A DNA stretch of 36,514 nt from Halarchaeum acidiphilum MH1-52-1 (GCF_000474235.1 NZ_BATA01000018.1:1-36514); one strand, 5' to 3'. Positions 1 through 8,267 are shown, counted from the stretch's first letter. Program-made: numbers and translations. Notes: generated by a model not told the origin, from the letters alone.

Positions 1-109
1 CCTCGATCCCGCCGTCGTAGTTCGAGAGGTGGAGGACGCGCTGGTCGTGCGTGACCTCGATGACGTCCTCGATGACGTTCTTGGTGCCCGTGACGGACAC
101 CTTGCTCAT
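1..109 (-). CDS. atpI: A-type ATP synthase subunit I (partial, N-terminus only)
   Basis: The ATG at 109 opens a frame running off the left edge; the visible N-terminus begins MSKVSVTGTKNVIEDVIE. Its start lies 4 nt after the stop of the subunit H gene, which is the usual haloarchaeal order (H, I, K, E, C, F, A, B, D). Subunit I is the large membrane stator protein (a-subunit equivalent) that forms the proton half-channels and holds the peripheral stalk. Only about 36 residues are visible and no membrane domain can be seen, so the call rests on gene order and the N-terminal sequence style. Confidence 0.85.
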   Translation of the reverse strand, partial: MSKVSVTGTKNVIEDVIEVTHDQRVLHLSNYDGGIE

Positions 110-113
110 CCGC

Positions 114-446
114 TCAGGTCTGAGCATGCACCGCCTCCTCGAACTGGGTGAGGGCGTACTCGACGGCCTCGGACTCGTGCTCCGCGGCCGTCTCGCGGAG
201 CCGTTCGCGCTCCGCTTCGCCCTCCTCGATGATCTGCTCGCGCTCGGTTTCGACCTCCTCGCGAGCCTCGGCGAGGTGTTCCTCCTTCAGCTCTGTCGCA
301 CGTTCTTCGGCCTCTTGACGTATCTCGTCGGCCCGCTGCCGGGCTTCGGCGAGGCGCTCCTCCCGGGCTTGCTCGGCGTCGGCGACGATGTCGTCGGCGT
401 CTTGCTCGGCCTCCTGAATCCGTTCTAGAACCTCTGGCCTCGGCAT
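114..446 (-). CDS. atpH: A-type ATP synthase subunit H
   Basis: A 110-residue protein, almost entirely one long, highly charged Glu/Arg/Ala-rich coiled coil (about residues 5-90) starting MPRPEVLERIQEAEQDADD. This is the hallmark of the peripheral-stalk subunit H, which pairs with subunit E to hold the catalytic head against the membrane stator. It is the first gene of the ATP synthase operon, with subunit I following at 4 nt. On the minus strand a CTTATACG TATA-like box at about 473-480 lies about 30 nt ahead of the ATG, so the operon transcript probably has little or no leader. Confidence 0.93.
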   Translation of the reverse strand: MPRPEVLERIQEAEQDADDIVADAEQAREERLAEARQRADEIRQEAEERATELKEEHLAEAREEVETEREQIIEEGEAERERLRETAAEHESEAVEYALTQFEEAVHAQT

Positions 447-550
447 GGGCTAACGGGTTGGAATTGAACGAACGCGTATAAGGTAGTTGCGAAAGGGACG
501 AGCGTCCGAAAGACAGGAACTTATGGTCCGCGCCGCGCAATAGCTCGAGG

Positions 551-1177
551 ATGGGAGTCCTCGAAGACAAAGGGCGTGCCCGGCTCTTCTACCGGTACCT
601 CTCGACGGTGTACGATCGCATCAACCCGTTCATCTGGAACGAGGAGATGCGCGCGGAGGCCCTCGACATGCTCGCGCTCGACGACTCGGACCGCGTCCTC
701 GACGTCGGCTGCGGCACCGGGTTCGGAACGGAAGGACTCCTCCGGTACACGGACGACGTCTACGCGCTCGATCAGAGCGAGGGGCAACTGGAGAAGGCGT
801 GGGCGAAGCTCGGGAAGCGCGACCCCGTCTCGTTCACCTTCGGCGACGCGGAGCGCCTCCCGTTCGCCGACGACAGCTTCGATGCGATTTGGTCGTCCGG
901 CTCCATCGAGTACTGGCCGAACCCCGTGGTCGCGCTCCGCGAGTTCCGCCGCGTCGCGAAGCCGGGCGGGAAAGTGCTCGTCGTCGGCCCGAACTACCCG
1001 CGCTCGACCCTCTTCCAGAAGCTCGCGGACGCGATCATGCTCTTCTACGACGAGGCCGAGGCCGACCGGATGTTCCGCGAGGCCGGCTTCGAGCGCTTCG
1101 AGCATCGAACGATGGGTCCATCGTACAAGCCGGACGTGGCCATCACGACGCTCGCGCGCGTTCCGGACGACGCGTGA
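551..1177 (+). CDS. SAM-dependent methyltransferase, MPBQ/UbiE-like (probable quinone methyltransferase)
   Basis: A 208-residue class I methyltransferase. Motif I is VLDVGCGTGFGT (about residues 49-60), followed by the acidic ribose-binding segment ending in ALDQSE and a motif around GDAERLPFADDSFDAIWSSG. The N-terminus (KGRARLFYRYLSTVYDRINPFIWNEEMR) resembles the archaeal relatives of plant 2-methyl-6-phytylbenzoquinone methyltransferase (VTE3). In haloarchaea a role in methylating menaquinone is plausible but inferred. It is divergent from the ATP synthase operon, with an ACTTATGG TATA-like element at about 518-525 and a start about 27 nt later, suggesting a leaderless mRNA. Its last 133 nt overlap the convergent pilin-like frame. 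Confidence 0.8.
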   Translation: MGVLEDKGRARLFYRYLSTVYDRINPFIWNEEMRAEALDMLALDDSDRVLDVGCGTGFGTEGLLRYTDDVYALDQSEGQLEKAWAKLGKRDPVSFTFGDAERLPFADDSFDAIWSSGSIEYWPNPVVALREFRRVAKPGGKVLVVGPNYPRSTLFQKLADAIMLFYDEAEADRMFREAGFERFEHRTMGPSYKPDVAITTLARVPDDA

Positions 1178-1653
1178 GTCGAGTGTGCGACCCGCGTCCG
1201 GACGGTCGCGAGGGGCACGCCGTCGCGAGCGATCCGCACGACGACGCGATCGCCCGCGCGCAGTTGCGGGTCGTTCGTCCCGGCGAGACGGAACGCGGCG
1301 CGTTCGCCCGCGCGCCACGTCGAGTCCGCCGCGGCGTTGAACGGGCCGGTCGGCGCGCCGTCGAACCCCCGCTCACCGACGAACGGGACGGCCGGCTGCT
1401 GGCGGAGCGGGCGACCGTCGACGGTGACGGAGACGTCGAGGCCCTCGACGTCGAGCGGGGGACCGGCGCGGTAGACGAGGTCCACCGTCCCGTCGGCGGA
1501 CGCGCTCAGAGCGAAGACGGCGGGCGTCGGCGCCGTGAGGTCGGAACCGGCTCCGGCGAACGAGGCCGCGACGATCCCGCAGAGCGCGACGCAGCACGCG
1601 AGGAGGACGACGGTTCCGACGAGTGGCGCGATCGCGCGAGTGCGTTCTGGCAC
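1045..1653 (-). CDS. type IV pilin N-terminal domain protein (archaellin/pilin-like)
   Basis: From the GTG at 1653 the protein starts with a short basic segment, then RAIAPLVGTVVLLACCVALCG, the class III signal peptide plus hydrophobic helix of archaeal type IV pilins (Pilin_N/DUF1628-like); PibD would cut next to the helix. The rest is a beta-rich, Asp/Arg-rich extracellular domain. I chose GTG because upstream codons read through a C-run region (Gly-Val repeats) that looks non-coding. The normal family end is near residue 155; here the frame continues about 45 more residues into the antisense of the methyltransferase gene and stops at 1045, so the true C-terminus is uncertain. The gene is divergent from the winged-helix membrane protein. 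Confidence 0.68.
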   Translation of the reverse strand: MPERTRAIAPLVGTVVLLACCVALCGIVAASFAGAGSDLTAPTPAVFALSASADGTVDLVYRAGPPLDVEGLDVSVTVDGRPLRQQPAVPFVGERGFDGAPTGPFNAAADSTWRAGERAAFRLAGTNDPQLRAGDRVVVRIARDGVPLATVRTRVAHSTHASSGTRASVVMATSGLYDGPIVRCSKRSKPASRNIRSASASS

Positions 1654-1685
1654 GGTCGTACGGTGTCGCCGGCTTCGGTGAAGAA

Positions 1686-1706
1686 CCCCCACCCCCACCC
1701 CCACCC
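1686..1706 (-). other. potential G-quadruplex motif upstream of the pilin gene
   Basis: On the minus strand there are four G-runs (3, 5, 5 and 5 bases) separated by single T bases, that is, three G5 runs and one G3 run. This meets the usual definition of a G-quadruplex-forming sequence with minimal loops. It lies 33-53 nt ahead of the pilin GTG and on the same strand as that gene, so it falls in its promoter. Whether it folds in vivo at high salt is not known from the sequence. Confidence 0.6.
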
Positions 1707-1799
1707 GCGTTCGCGGCAGACACCACGACGACGCGCGTACGGCGCCGTAACGGGGTATGGAAAGCGTTTTGCCATCGGGGACTCCACCCGAAACTGACC

Positions 1800-2915
1800 A
1801 TGCGGCACGCCGCCCTTCTCGTGCTCGCCGTCGCCCTCCTCGCGTTCGTCGCCCCGCCGGCGGGGACTGTCGCCGCCGCGAACGGTGACGCGCCCGGCAC
1901 CGCGAACGTCGTCCTCGGTGCGCACGTCCAACCGAACGGGGACGCGCAGTGGCGCGTCTCGATCAACTACGATCTCAACGACTCGGCGGATCGAGACGGC
2001 TTCGAGCAGCTATCGAGCGAGTTCGAATCGGGCGACGTCGGGCCGTCACCGGCGGTGTTCCGCACGGCGGCGAAAGCGGCGTCGGCGCGAACGAATCGAT
2101 CGATGAAGATCACCGCCGTGACCCGGACTCACGACGTCGAGGAGCGATCGAACGGGACGGCGATCGGGACGCTCACGCTCGGGTTCACGTGGACGCACTT
2201 CGCGAACGTCACCGACGGACGCGTCATGGTCGATGACGTCTTCGCGTCGGGATGGCTCGGTGATCTCCGCGACGCGCAGACGCTTCGGCTCTACCCGCCG
2301 GACGGCTATCAGGCCGAGAGCGCGCGCCCGTCGGCGCAGCTCACCGACGGTGCGCTCACGTGGCGCGGCCCCCAGACGTTCGAGAGCGGCGGGCCGAGCG
2401 CGGTGTTCGTCAGGGGGGCCGGGATCCCGTGGCTCCCCGTCGGCGGACTGGTCCTTATCGCGCTCATCGCCGGTATCGTCGGCGCGTACGTCTGGCGCGG
2501 ATTCGGCGGTCGCGGGAGCCTCGAAGTCCGGGGCGGCGGTGGCGACGGGACGGAGGAGACGGCACCCGCATCCGCAGAACCGTCCGAGTCCGAGCCGTCG
2601 GGTCCGCCTCCGTCGGCGACCGACGTCGAGGGCGCGGCCTCGGACGAAACGGAGCCGACGGGCGAGCGCGGGGAGTCCACGGACGCGGATACGGAACCGG
2701 CGGAGCTGTTGAGCGACGAGGAGCGCGTCGAACGTCTCCTGCGGGAGAACGGCGGTCGGATGAAGCAGGGGGACATCGTCTCCGAGACGAAGTGGTCGGA
2801 CGCGAAGGTCTCACAGCTCCTCTCGTCGATGGCCGACGCGGGCCGCGTGGAGAAGCTTCGGATCGGGAGGGAGAACCTGATCTCGCTCCCGGACGAGGGC
2901 GGAGAGGAGCGCTGA
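1800..2915 (+). CDS. membrane-anchored protein with C-terminal winged helix (haloarchaeal regulator)
   Basis: A 371-residue protein: signal peptide (1-27), extracytoplasmic beta-rich domain (about 30-205), one transmembrane helix (about 211-233), a Glu/Pro/Ser-rich acidic linker (240-300), and a cytoplasmic winged helix-turn-helix (about 303-365, including GGRMKQGDIVSETKWSDAKVS). This architecture recurs in haloarchaea and suggests a one-protein sensor that passes an external signal to a DNA-binding domain held at the membrane. The target is unknown; the divergent pilin-like gene 147 bp away is an obvious candidate. A promoter-like GCGTTTTGCC at about 1764-1773 sits about 30 nt ahead of the ATG. 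Confidence 0.82.
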   Translation: MRHAALLVLAVALLAFVAPPAGTVAAANGDAPGTANVVLGAHVQPNGDAQWRVSINYDLNDSADRDGFEQLSSEFESGDVGPSPAVFRTAAKAASARTNRSMKITAVTRTHDVEERSNGTAIGTLTLGFTWTHFANVTDGRVMVDDVFASGWLGDLRDAQTLRLYPPDGYQAESARPSAQLTDGALTWRGPQTFESGGPSAVFVRGAGIPWLPVGGLVLIALIAGIVGAYVWRGFGGRGSLEVRGGGGDGTEETAPASAEPSESEPSGPPPSATDVEGAASDETEPTGERGESTDADTEPAELLSDEERVERLLRENGGRMKQGDIVSETKWSDAKVSQLLSSMADAGRVEKLRIGRENLISLPDEGGEER

Positions 2916-2980
2916 GACCGCGCGTCCAGCGAGTACGAGCGTCCGATAGCGTTTTGCGTTCGCCGGGGCTAGCCACGGTC

Positions 2981-3451
2981 ATGGCAGAGTGTCCACTCGC
3001 GGACGAATGTCCGAACTTTCAGGAACGCATCTCGGGCATGGGATGCCAGCACCTCGGCGATCGCGGCGGCATGGACTGGTGTCAGCACTACAACCAGCCC
3101 ATCGAGGATCTGAAGACCGCACCGGTCGTCCCGGGCGAGGAAGTCGTCATCGAGGTCGACGACATGCACGAGTCGGGGGCCGGAGTCGGCCGCCACGAGG
3201 GAACGGGGTTCATCGTGATGGTCGACGGCGTGCTCCCGCCGGCGCGCGTGAAGGCCACGATCACGACCGTGAAGTCCAACTACGCCCGCGCGGATCTCGT
3301 CGAGAAGCTCCCCCGGGAAGACGAGGCGAGCGAGGACGAGGCGAGCGAGGGCGAGACGGACGAAGACGAGTCGGGTGACACCGACGAGGAGTCCGACACC
3401 GGCCCCACACGCGAGCGGTTGGGGAGCCGCGAGAACTTCTGGGGACAGTAG
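2981..3451 (+). CDS. TRAM domain protein with N-terminal Cys cluster
   Basis: A 156-residue protein. The N-terminus has four cysteines (C4, C10, C22, C34) with H24 and H36 nearby, a plausible metal site. A TRAM domain follows (about residues 50-108: GEEVVIEVDDMHESGAGVGR ... VDGVLPPARVKATI), a small beta-barrel that binds RNA, known from TrmA/MiaB and from stand-alone archaeal RNA chaperones. The tail from about 110 is a Glu/Asp-rich repeat (EDEASEDEASEGE). A GCGTTTTGCG element at about 2949-2958 precedes the ATG by about 28 nt. A role as a general RNA-binding chaperone is inferred from the fold. Confidence 0.85.
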   Translation: MAECPLADECPNFQERISGMGCQHLGDRGGMDWCQHYNQPIEDLKTAPVVPGEEVVIEVDDMHESGAGVGRHEGTGFIVMVDGVLPPARVKATITTVKSNYARADLVEKLPREDEASEDEASEGETDEDESGDTDEESDTGPTRERLGSRENFWGQ

Positions 3452-3615
3452 CGCCGCGAGCGAGTGGGCACGGCGCCCGACGGTCTTCTGCGACGTTCGC
3501 TACCGGGTCGATAGCCACCCGTCCGCATCGATCCGAATATCACTCGAAAATTACCTTGATTTTATTCCATAACATATGAGATAAATTCTCTACCGGCGCG
3601 GAACACGGTTCGTGT
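3452..3615 (+). promoter_or_regulatory. AT-rich promoter region of the 44-residue microprotein
   Basis: The stretch 3520-3600 is much richer in A/T than its surroundings (runs such as TTGATTTTATTCC and GAGATAAATTC). GATAAATTC at about 3582-3590 is placed as a TATA box some 30 nt ahead of the ATG at 3616. No other gene is seen in the gap. Confidence 0.5.
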
Positions 3616-3750
3616 ATGTCTGAGAAGGACATCACGACGTACCTCGCAGAGAACCCGCGGATGATCGGCGCGCTGTTCACGCTCGTACTCCTGCTCGCGT
3701 CCGCCGGCAACTCGGCGGCGATGTGGGGGACGACGTTCTACGGGCCGTAA
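3616..3750 (+). CDS. 44-residue single-pass membrane microprotein
   Basis: ATG at 3616 to TAA at 3748-3750. The protein has a short charged N-terminus (MSEKDITTYLAENPR), one hydrophobic helix (MIGALFTLVLLLASAG, about 16-31), then the short tail NSAAMWGTTFYGP. Tiny haloarchaeal proteins with the same plan (NPRMIGALF-type core and a Tyr/Gly-rich end) are, to my recollection, grouped as DUF7503; I could not verify this. It has its own AT-rich promoter and its 3' end converges on the CHAT-domain gene, 68 bp away. The function is unknown; a partner or substrate of the CHAT protein is possible but is inference. Confidence 0.78.
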   Translation: MSEKDITTYLAENPRMIGALFTLVLLLASAGNSAAMWGTTFYGP

Positions 3751-3818
3751 ATCGGCCACGGATACGATCTCGACGACATCGACACGCGGTGCTTTTCTAC
3801 GAGACAGAAGGAGACTAG

Positions 3819-5936
3819 CTACGTCCGTTCAGAGAGGATTGAGACGTCAATCTCGTCGCTCCAATGGAGTTCTCCGTCGACGAGCAAGGGCGCACGGCCC
3901 GAAGAGAGGACCTCGTCGAACTGTTGATGCGAGAGGTCGAACTCGTGATCAGCGGGACTGGAGAGATAGCGGATAGGGGAGTCGGTCACGATTGGTGAGG
4001 TGAATGTCCCCGGTCCGACATCACGCGTAATGTAGTCGCGAATCGAGACGGTGAGCGACTCCGAGTTGATCTCATCGGAGTCAACGACAGCGACCTTGGG
4101 ACAGCCGAAGGGATATTGGCAGAGCGTGACGCCGCCGTTCCCGACGATCGTGTAGTGCGAACCGGCGGCGACGTTCTCCGTGGCGACGTTGAGGGCGCCG
4201 TGGAGGTCGAAGCCGGCGTCGAGGAGGCGCGCGGCCGAGCGACCGACTGTCGTCGCGATGCGATCGTAGACGTCCGCGAGCGTGACGACGCCGCCGAGCG
4301 CGCCGGCGTCCACGAGCGCCATCCCCTGCGCGTACGAGCGACAGCCGTTCAGGATGAAGGCGTCGGCGTGTACCGCGTCGAGGGTACGGGCGTCGAGGGT
4401 CCCGTCGCGACAGCGAACCCCGTCCTCGGTGATGTGGCCGATGAAGTGGATGAAGTCGGTCTCGGATTCGAGCGCCGCGCGGGTCTCGGCGACCGTGAGG
4501 TCGAAGTGCGTCTCGATGTCGAAGTCGATCATGTCGCGGAAGCCGTAGAGGTTCGCGGCCTCCTCGCGCATCTCCGGGTCGTTGCAGACGACGGTGACGT
4601 CGATGACGGTGTCCTCCGCGACCGTCCGATCGATCCGGCGGCGGTACGATTCGACGGTCGGCTTCGAGGCGCCGCGGGGATAGTCCTCGCCGATCCACGC
4701 GTGCCCCACCGTCTCCGCGTCGACGGGCGAGACGACGCGCCCGCCGGCCTCGTGATTCGAGTCGATCGCGCGGGCGTCGTCCACGTCGTCGGGGCGCGCG
4801 GAGCGGACGAACGCGTCGACGTCGGTGCCTCGAAAGAACTCCGAGACGGTCGTCGGATCCGGCGCCGTCGCAGTGACATCCGCGTCGGGCGCCGGGGAGC
4901 GGACGAAGGGGAGGTCGTTGACGAGGTAGGGGAGCAACTCGGCGCGATCGATCGACGGTTCGACGTCCGCGGTGAGGTGCCACGCGAAGACGCCGTCGGT
5001 GACGGCGAGCGGGACGTCGAGGTACGCGGCGGTCCGGGCCGCGAGCGGGCGCTCGTAGAGCGCGGCGAGATCGAGGTCGGCGCGCTCGGTGACGGTGTCG
5101 CGCTCCGCGAGATCGACCGGATAGAGTCCCTCCGTCCGGACGACGCAGTCGAGCGTGAAACAGTGTCTGAGGAGCGCGTTCGCGGAGCGCGAGACGTCGT
5201 CGTACGGGAACGCGAACGACCGACCACCGGCGACGACCCGCGGAGACGATCCCGGAACGACGGTCGCACAGAGGTAGTACGCAAGCGTGGACACGGCGTA
5301 GACGTCCTCGTATCGTTCCGGCACCTCGATGCGGACGTCGGTATCGGGCGGCGCGAGATCGGCCGGAGCGTCGAACGAGTCACCGCATTCGATCGTCGGC
5401 GGATGGCCCCGCATCGTCGGGAAGGATCGCTCGGGGCTCGTCGTCTTCATCGCCGAGCCGAACGTCGAGACGGCGCGCATCAGGTCACGCGGCGTGTCGG
5501 TGATCGTCACCGTTCCGGCGGGATGCTCGTGGAGCGATCTGACGCCGATCCGAACGGTCGTCGGTCCACCGAAGTCGACGACGGTCCGGTCGCCCGTCGA
5601 ATCCACCGAGAGTGGCGCGTCCTCGACGCGGACGTAGAGCTTGAGCCGAACGGCGGAGACGTCGATCTCGTACGTGCCGGGGCCTCGATCGTCCCGTTCG
5701 CCGGGGGTGACGTCGAGAGTCACCCGGTCGCCCTCGTGAACGAAGATGCCGGAGAGGGTCGGAAAGACGAGTTCGTCGGTGGTGACGTCGACGGCGCGCG
5801 TCAGGGGGACGCGGAACGCGTCCGTGTCGGCGGGTTCGACCGACGCGGCGTCGAGACCGATCTCGTACGTCACGGACTCGATGTGGTCGTGGATCCGGAG
5901 GCCGCCGTCGACGCGCTCGAACTCGACGTTCACCAC
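3819..5936 (-). CDS. CHAT-domain (caspase-like peptidase) protein
   Basis: A 705-residue soluble protein starting GTG (MVNVEFERVDGG; a second GTG follows directly). The C-terminal part carries the CHAT (caspase HetF associated with TPRs) signature: FIHFIGH with likely catalytic His501, and FILNGCRSY with likely catalytic Cys532, followed by the hydrophobic GALGGVVTLADVYD strand typical of the fold. The roughly 450-residue N-terminal region has no TPR repeats and no domain I recognise. No signal peptide or membrane segment is seen. CHAT peptidases in bacteria act in defence (gasdermin cleavage, Craspase) and signalling; haloarchaeal members are uncharacterised. The last 300 bp are less GC-rich than the rest. 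It converges on a 44-residue membrane microprotein gene. Confidence 0.85.
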   Translation of the reverse strand: MVNVEFERVDGGLRIHDHIESVTYEIGLDAASVEPADTDAFRVPLTRAVDVTTDELVFPTLSGIFVHEGDRVTLDVTPGERDDRGPGTYEIDVSAVRLKLYVRVEDAPLSVDSTGDRTVVDFGGPTTVRIGVRSLHEHPAGTVTITDTPRDLMRAVSTFGSAMKTTSPERSFPTMRGHPPTIECGDSFDAPADLAPPDTDVRIEVPERYEDVYAVSTLAYYLCATVVPGSSPRVVAGGRSFAFPYDDVSRSANALLRHCFTLDCVVRTEGLYPVDLAERDTVTERADLDLAALYERPLAARTAAYLDVPLAVTDGVFAWHLTADVEPSIDRAELLPYLVNDLPFVRSPAPDADVTATAPDPTTVSEFFRGTDVDAFVRSARPDDVDDARAIDSNHEAGGRVVSPVDAETVGHAWIGEDYPRGASKPTVESYRRRIDRTVAEDTVIDVTVVCNDPEMREEAANLYGFRDMIDFDIETHFDLTVAETRAALESETDFIHFIGHITEDGVRCRDGTLDARTLDAVHADAFILNGCRSYAQGMALVDAGALGGVVTLADVYDRIATTVGRSAARLLDAGFDLHGALNVATENVAAGSHYTIVGNGGVTLCQYPFGCPKVAVVDSDEINSESLTVSIRDYITRDVGPGTFTSPIVTDSPIRYLSSPADHEFDLSHQQFDEVLSSGRAPLLVDGELHWSDEIDVSILSERT

Positions 5937-6118
5937 CGCCGGCCACCCCGCCGTTCGGAACGGTCCCGAGACGCTGGCGCCCGGCGGGTCCGCGCTCGAC
6001 CCACTGGCGTAACGCTCACGGGAGAGGTGACGACGCCCACCGATTCAAACGTTACGGAGGGACCGGCTGTCGGAACGCGGGAGAATCGCTTTTGTGGTGG
6101 GACGTTGATCGAACGGAC

Positions 6119-6904
6119 GTGCACTTCGAACTCGACGATCAGACGGCGCTCGTGACGGCGAGCACGAGCGGCCTCGGAAAGGCGTCCGCGACCGCGCTGG
6201 CCGCGGAGGGAGCGAACGTCGTGCTCTGCGGGCGCGACGAGGAACGACTCGACGCCGCGATTGAGGACGTCCGCGGGGAGGCCACCGGGGACGTCGAGGG
6301 CGTCAGCGCCGACATCACGGATCCCGACGACGTGGAGGCGCTCGTGGACGCGACGGTGGAGACCTTCGGCGGACTCGATCACCTCGTGCTCTCGGCCGGC
6401 GGCCCGCCGTCCGGTCCGTTCCTCGACATCGACGAGGCGGACTGGTACGACGCGTACGACCTACTCGTGATGAGCGCCGTTCGCGCCGTGAAGGCCGCCC
6501 ATCCGCACCTCTCGGAGAGCGACGCGGGCACCGTCACGGCGATCACGTCCACGAGCGTCGAGACGCCGATCGGCGGTCTCGTGCTCTCGAACGCCGTCCG
6601 ACGCGGCGTCATCGGACTCGTGGAGACGCTGGCGGTCGAACTCGCGCCCGACGTCCGCGCGAACGCCGTCATGCCGGGACCGTTCGAGACGCCGCGGATC
6701 GAGGAACTCGTCGAGCAGAGCGTCGAACGCGACGAGTACGCCGACTACGAGACCGGTCTCGCCGACAAGGCGACCGGCGTCCCGATGGATCGCGTCGGCG
6801 CGCCCCGCGAACTCGGCGACGTCGTCGCGTTCCTCGCGAGCGAGCGCGCGAGTTACATTAACGGCGTCTCGCTCCCGATCGACGGCGGGCGACTGCTGGA
6901 GTAG
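6119..6904 (+). CDS. short-chain dehydrogenase/reductase family protein (divergent active site)
   Basis: A 261-residue Rossmann-fold SDR. The cofactor motif is TASTSGLGKA (about residues 12-21), with LSAGG in the NAG position and a C-terminal ASYINGVSLPIDGG typical of the family. GTG at 6119 is chosen because it begins HFELDDQTALVT right at the fold; upstream codons are not SDR-like. The catalytic YxxxK is absent: after the Ser region (TSTSVETPIGGLVL) the sequence reads SNAVRRG, so Tyr is missing and Arg stands near the Lys position. Related SDRs with LSNxxR exist, so this is a subfamily trait rather than a local mutation. Substrate unknown. Convergent with the manC-type gene (22 bp gap). Confidence 0.85.
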   Translation: MHFELDDQTALVTASTSGLGKASATALAAEGANVVLCGRDEERLDAAIEDVRGEATGDVEGVSADITDPDDVEALVDATVETFGGLDHLVLSAGGPPSGPFLDIDEADWYDAYDLLVMSAVRAVKAAHPHLSESDAGTVTAITSTSVETPIGGLVLSNAVRRGVIGLVETLAVELAPDVRANAVMPGPFETPRIEELVEQSVERDEYADYETGLADKATGVPMDRVGAPRELGDVVAFLASERASYINGVSLPIDGGRLLE

Positions 6905-6926
6905 GGGGCGGACGGCGAGAGGCGGA

Positions 6927-7926
6927 TCAGAACGCGTCGTCCGCGCGCAGCGCGGCGACGACGTCGCGGACGCGCTGGCTCTCAGATTTCGGCACGACGA
7001 GCACTCGATCGTCGTAGGCGACGACGACGAGATCGTCGACGCGACGAGGGAGACGTGTTTGTCGTCGCTCGCGACGACGTTTCCCGCGGCGTCCCGCGTG
7101 AGGGCGTCACTCGCGAGCGCGTTCCCGTCGGCGTCGGTACCGAGGAGCCGTTCGAGGGCGTCCCACGAACCCAGATCGTCCCACGCGAACTCGACGGGAA
7201 CGACCGCGGCGCGCTCCGTGCGCTCCATGACCGCGTAGTCGACGCTCACGGGATCGACGGCCGCGTAGCCGCGTTCGGGATCGCCCTCGCGCAGGGCGTC
7301 CACGAGGGGCGCGAGCGGACCGGTCCCGGCCTCTTCGAGGAAGACGTCGGGGCGCCACGCGAACATCCCGGCGTTCCAGAGACAGCCGGCGTCCACGAGG
7401 GCCGCCGCCGTCTCGGGATCGGGCTTCTCGCAGAAGTCGGCGACGTCAGCGTAGCTCCCGTGGCTCGCGTCGGGTTCGACGTAGCCGTACTCGGTGGCCG
7501 GGCGATCCGGTTCGACGCCGAAGGTGACGAGACGGTCGCGTTCGGTGGCGACGCGGCAGCCGCGTCGGACGGCGTCGCGGAAGCCGTCGCCCACGACGTG
7601 ATCGGCCGGGAGCGCGCAGACGACGGCGTCTCCGACCCGCTCGCGGACGCGGTAGCTGGCGTAGGCGAGCGCGGGTCCCGTGTCCTTCGCGGCCGGCTCG
7701 GTGAGTACCGCGGCTTCCGGGACGTGGTCGCGGACCTCGTCGGCGAAGCGTCGCGCGTGACGACGTACAGTTCGTCCGCGAACGCCGCGCGGTCGGCGGC
7801 GCGCCGGAGGAGCGAGCGGTCGTCGTCACCGAACGCGAGGAACTGCTTCGGCCGGTCGCTCCGGCTCGCCGGGTAGAGTCTGGTTCCCGTCCCCCCGGCG
7901 AGGAGGACGGCGACCGTGCTCACCAC
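6927..7926 (-). pseudogene. mannose-1-phosphate guanylyltransferase, broken by two -1 frameshifts as written
   Basis: The N-terminus VAVLLAGGTGTRLYPASRSDRPKQF is the nucleotidyltransferase signature of GDP-mannose pyrophosphorylases, and the middle (LWNAGMFAWRPDVFLEE, FAWDDLGSWDAL) matches the same family. The enzyme makes GDP-mannose from mannose-1-phosphate and GTP for glycosylation. The reading frame shifts by one lost base at about 7747 (after VVTRDA; the other frame resumes FADEVRDHVPEAAVL) and again at about 7040 (after DDKHVSLV; it resumes DDLVVVAYDDRVLVVPKSES and ends at the TGA at 6927-6929). Restoring one base at each gives about 333 residues, the normal length. The coding sequence is otherwise intact. 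The start overlaps the preceding gene's stop. Confidence 0.85.
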
Positions 7927-8195
7927 GACTCCACCTGCCCGTCCCGGAGGTCTTCGAGGCAGCCCTCACAGGCGGGGTGGTCGGCGTCGTAACACGCCGG
8001 ACGCCCCGCCTCGTCGAGCGCGACGGCGCGCTTCTCCGCGTGGCGACGACAGACGATGCGGACGCGACCGGCGTCGTCGCGTGGCAGGTCACCCGCCGTC
8101 CGTCCCTCGCGATAGGCGGTGACGGTCTCCGCGTAGCGCCGCCCCGCGGAGCGCGCGAGCCGGCCGACGAACCCCTCGGCGTCGTCCTCACTCAT
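7920..8195 (-). CDS. small Cys-rich haloarchaeal protein of unknown function
   Basis: A 91-residue protein starting MSEDDAEGFVGRLARSAGRRY. The C-terminal half has CRRH, then CYDADHPACEGC, a set of Cys and His residues (C-x2-H ... C-x6-C-x2-C) that could bind one zinc ion. Its TGA overlaps the GTG start of the guanylyltransferase gene, so the two are probably co-transcribed and translationally coupled. I do not recognise the function. The ATG is preferred to longer in-frame starts because upstream residues include a likely promoter region. Confidence 0.75.
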   Translation of the reverse strand: MSEDDAEGFVGRLARSAGRRYAETVTAYREGRTAGDLPRDDAGRVRIVCRRHAEKRAVALDEAGRPACYDADHPACEGCLEDLRDGQVESW

Positions 8196-8267
8196 GCGCG
8201 TCCGTAGCGTTCCCGCGGGTATAGATCTGTGCCACGCGCCCGACCACTTTCGCCGCGGTACGCGAGG

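Noticed and set aside
4116..6155. 679-codon open frame on the plus strand opposite the CHAT gene
   Set aside because: It is the GC-driven antisense shadow of the minus-strand gene: it is dominated by Arg, Val, Asp and Glu repeats without a recognisable domain, while the opposite frame has the CHAT motifs.
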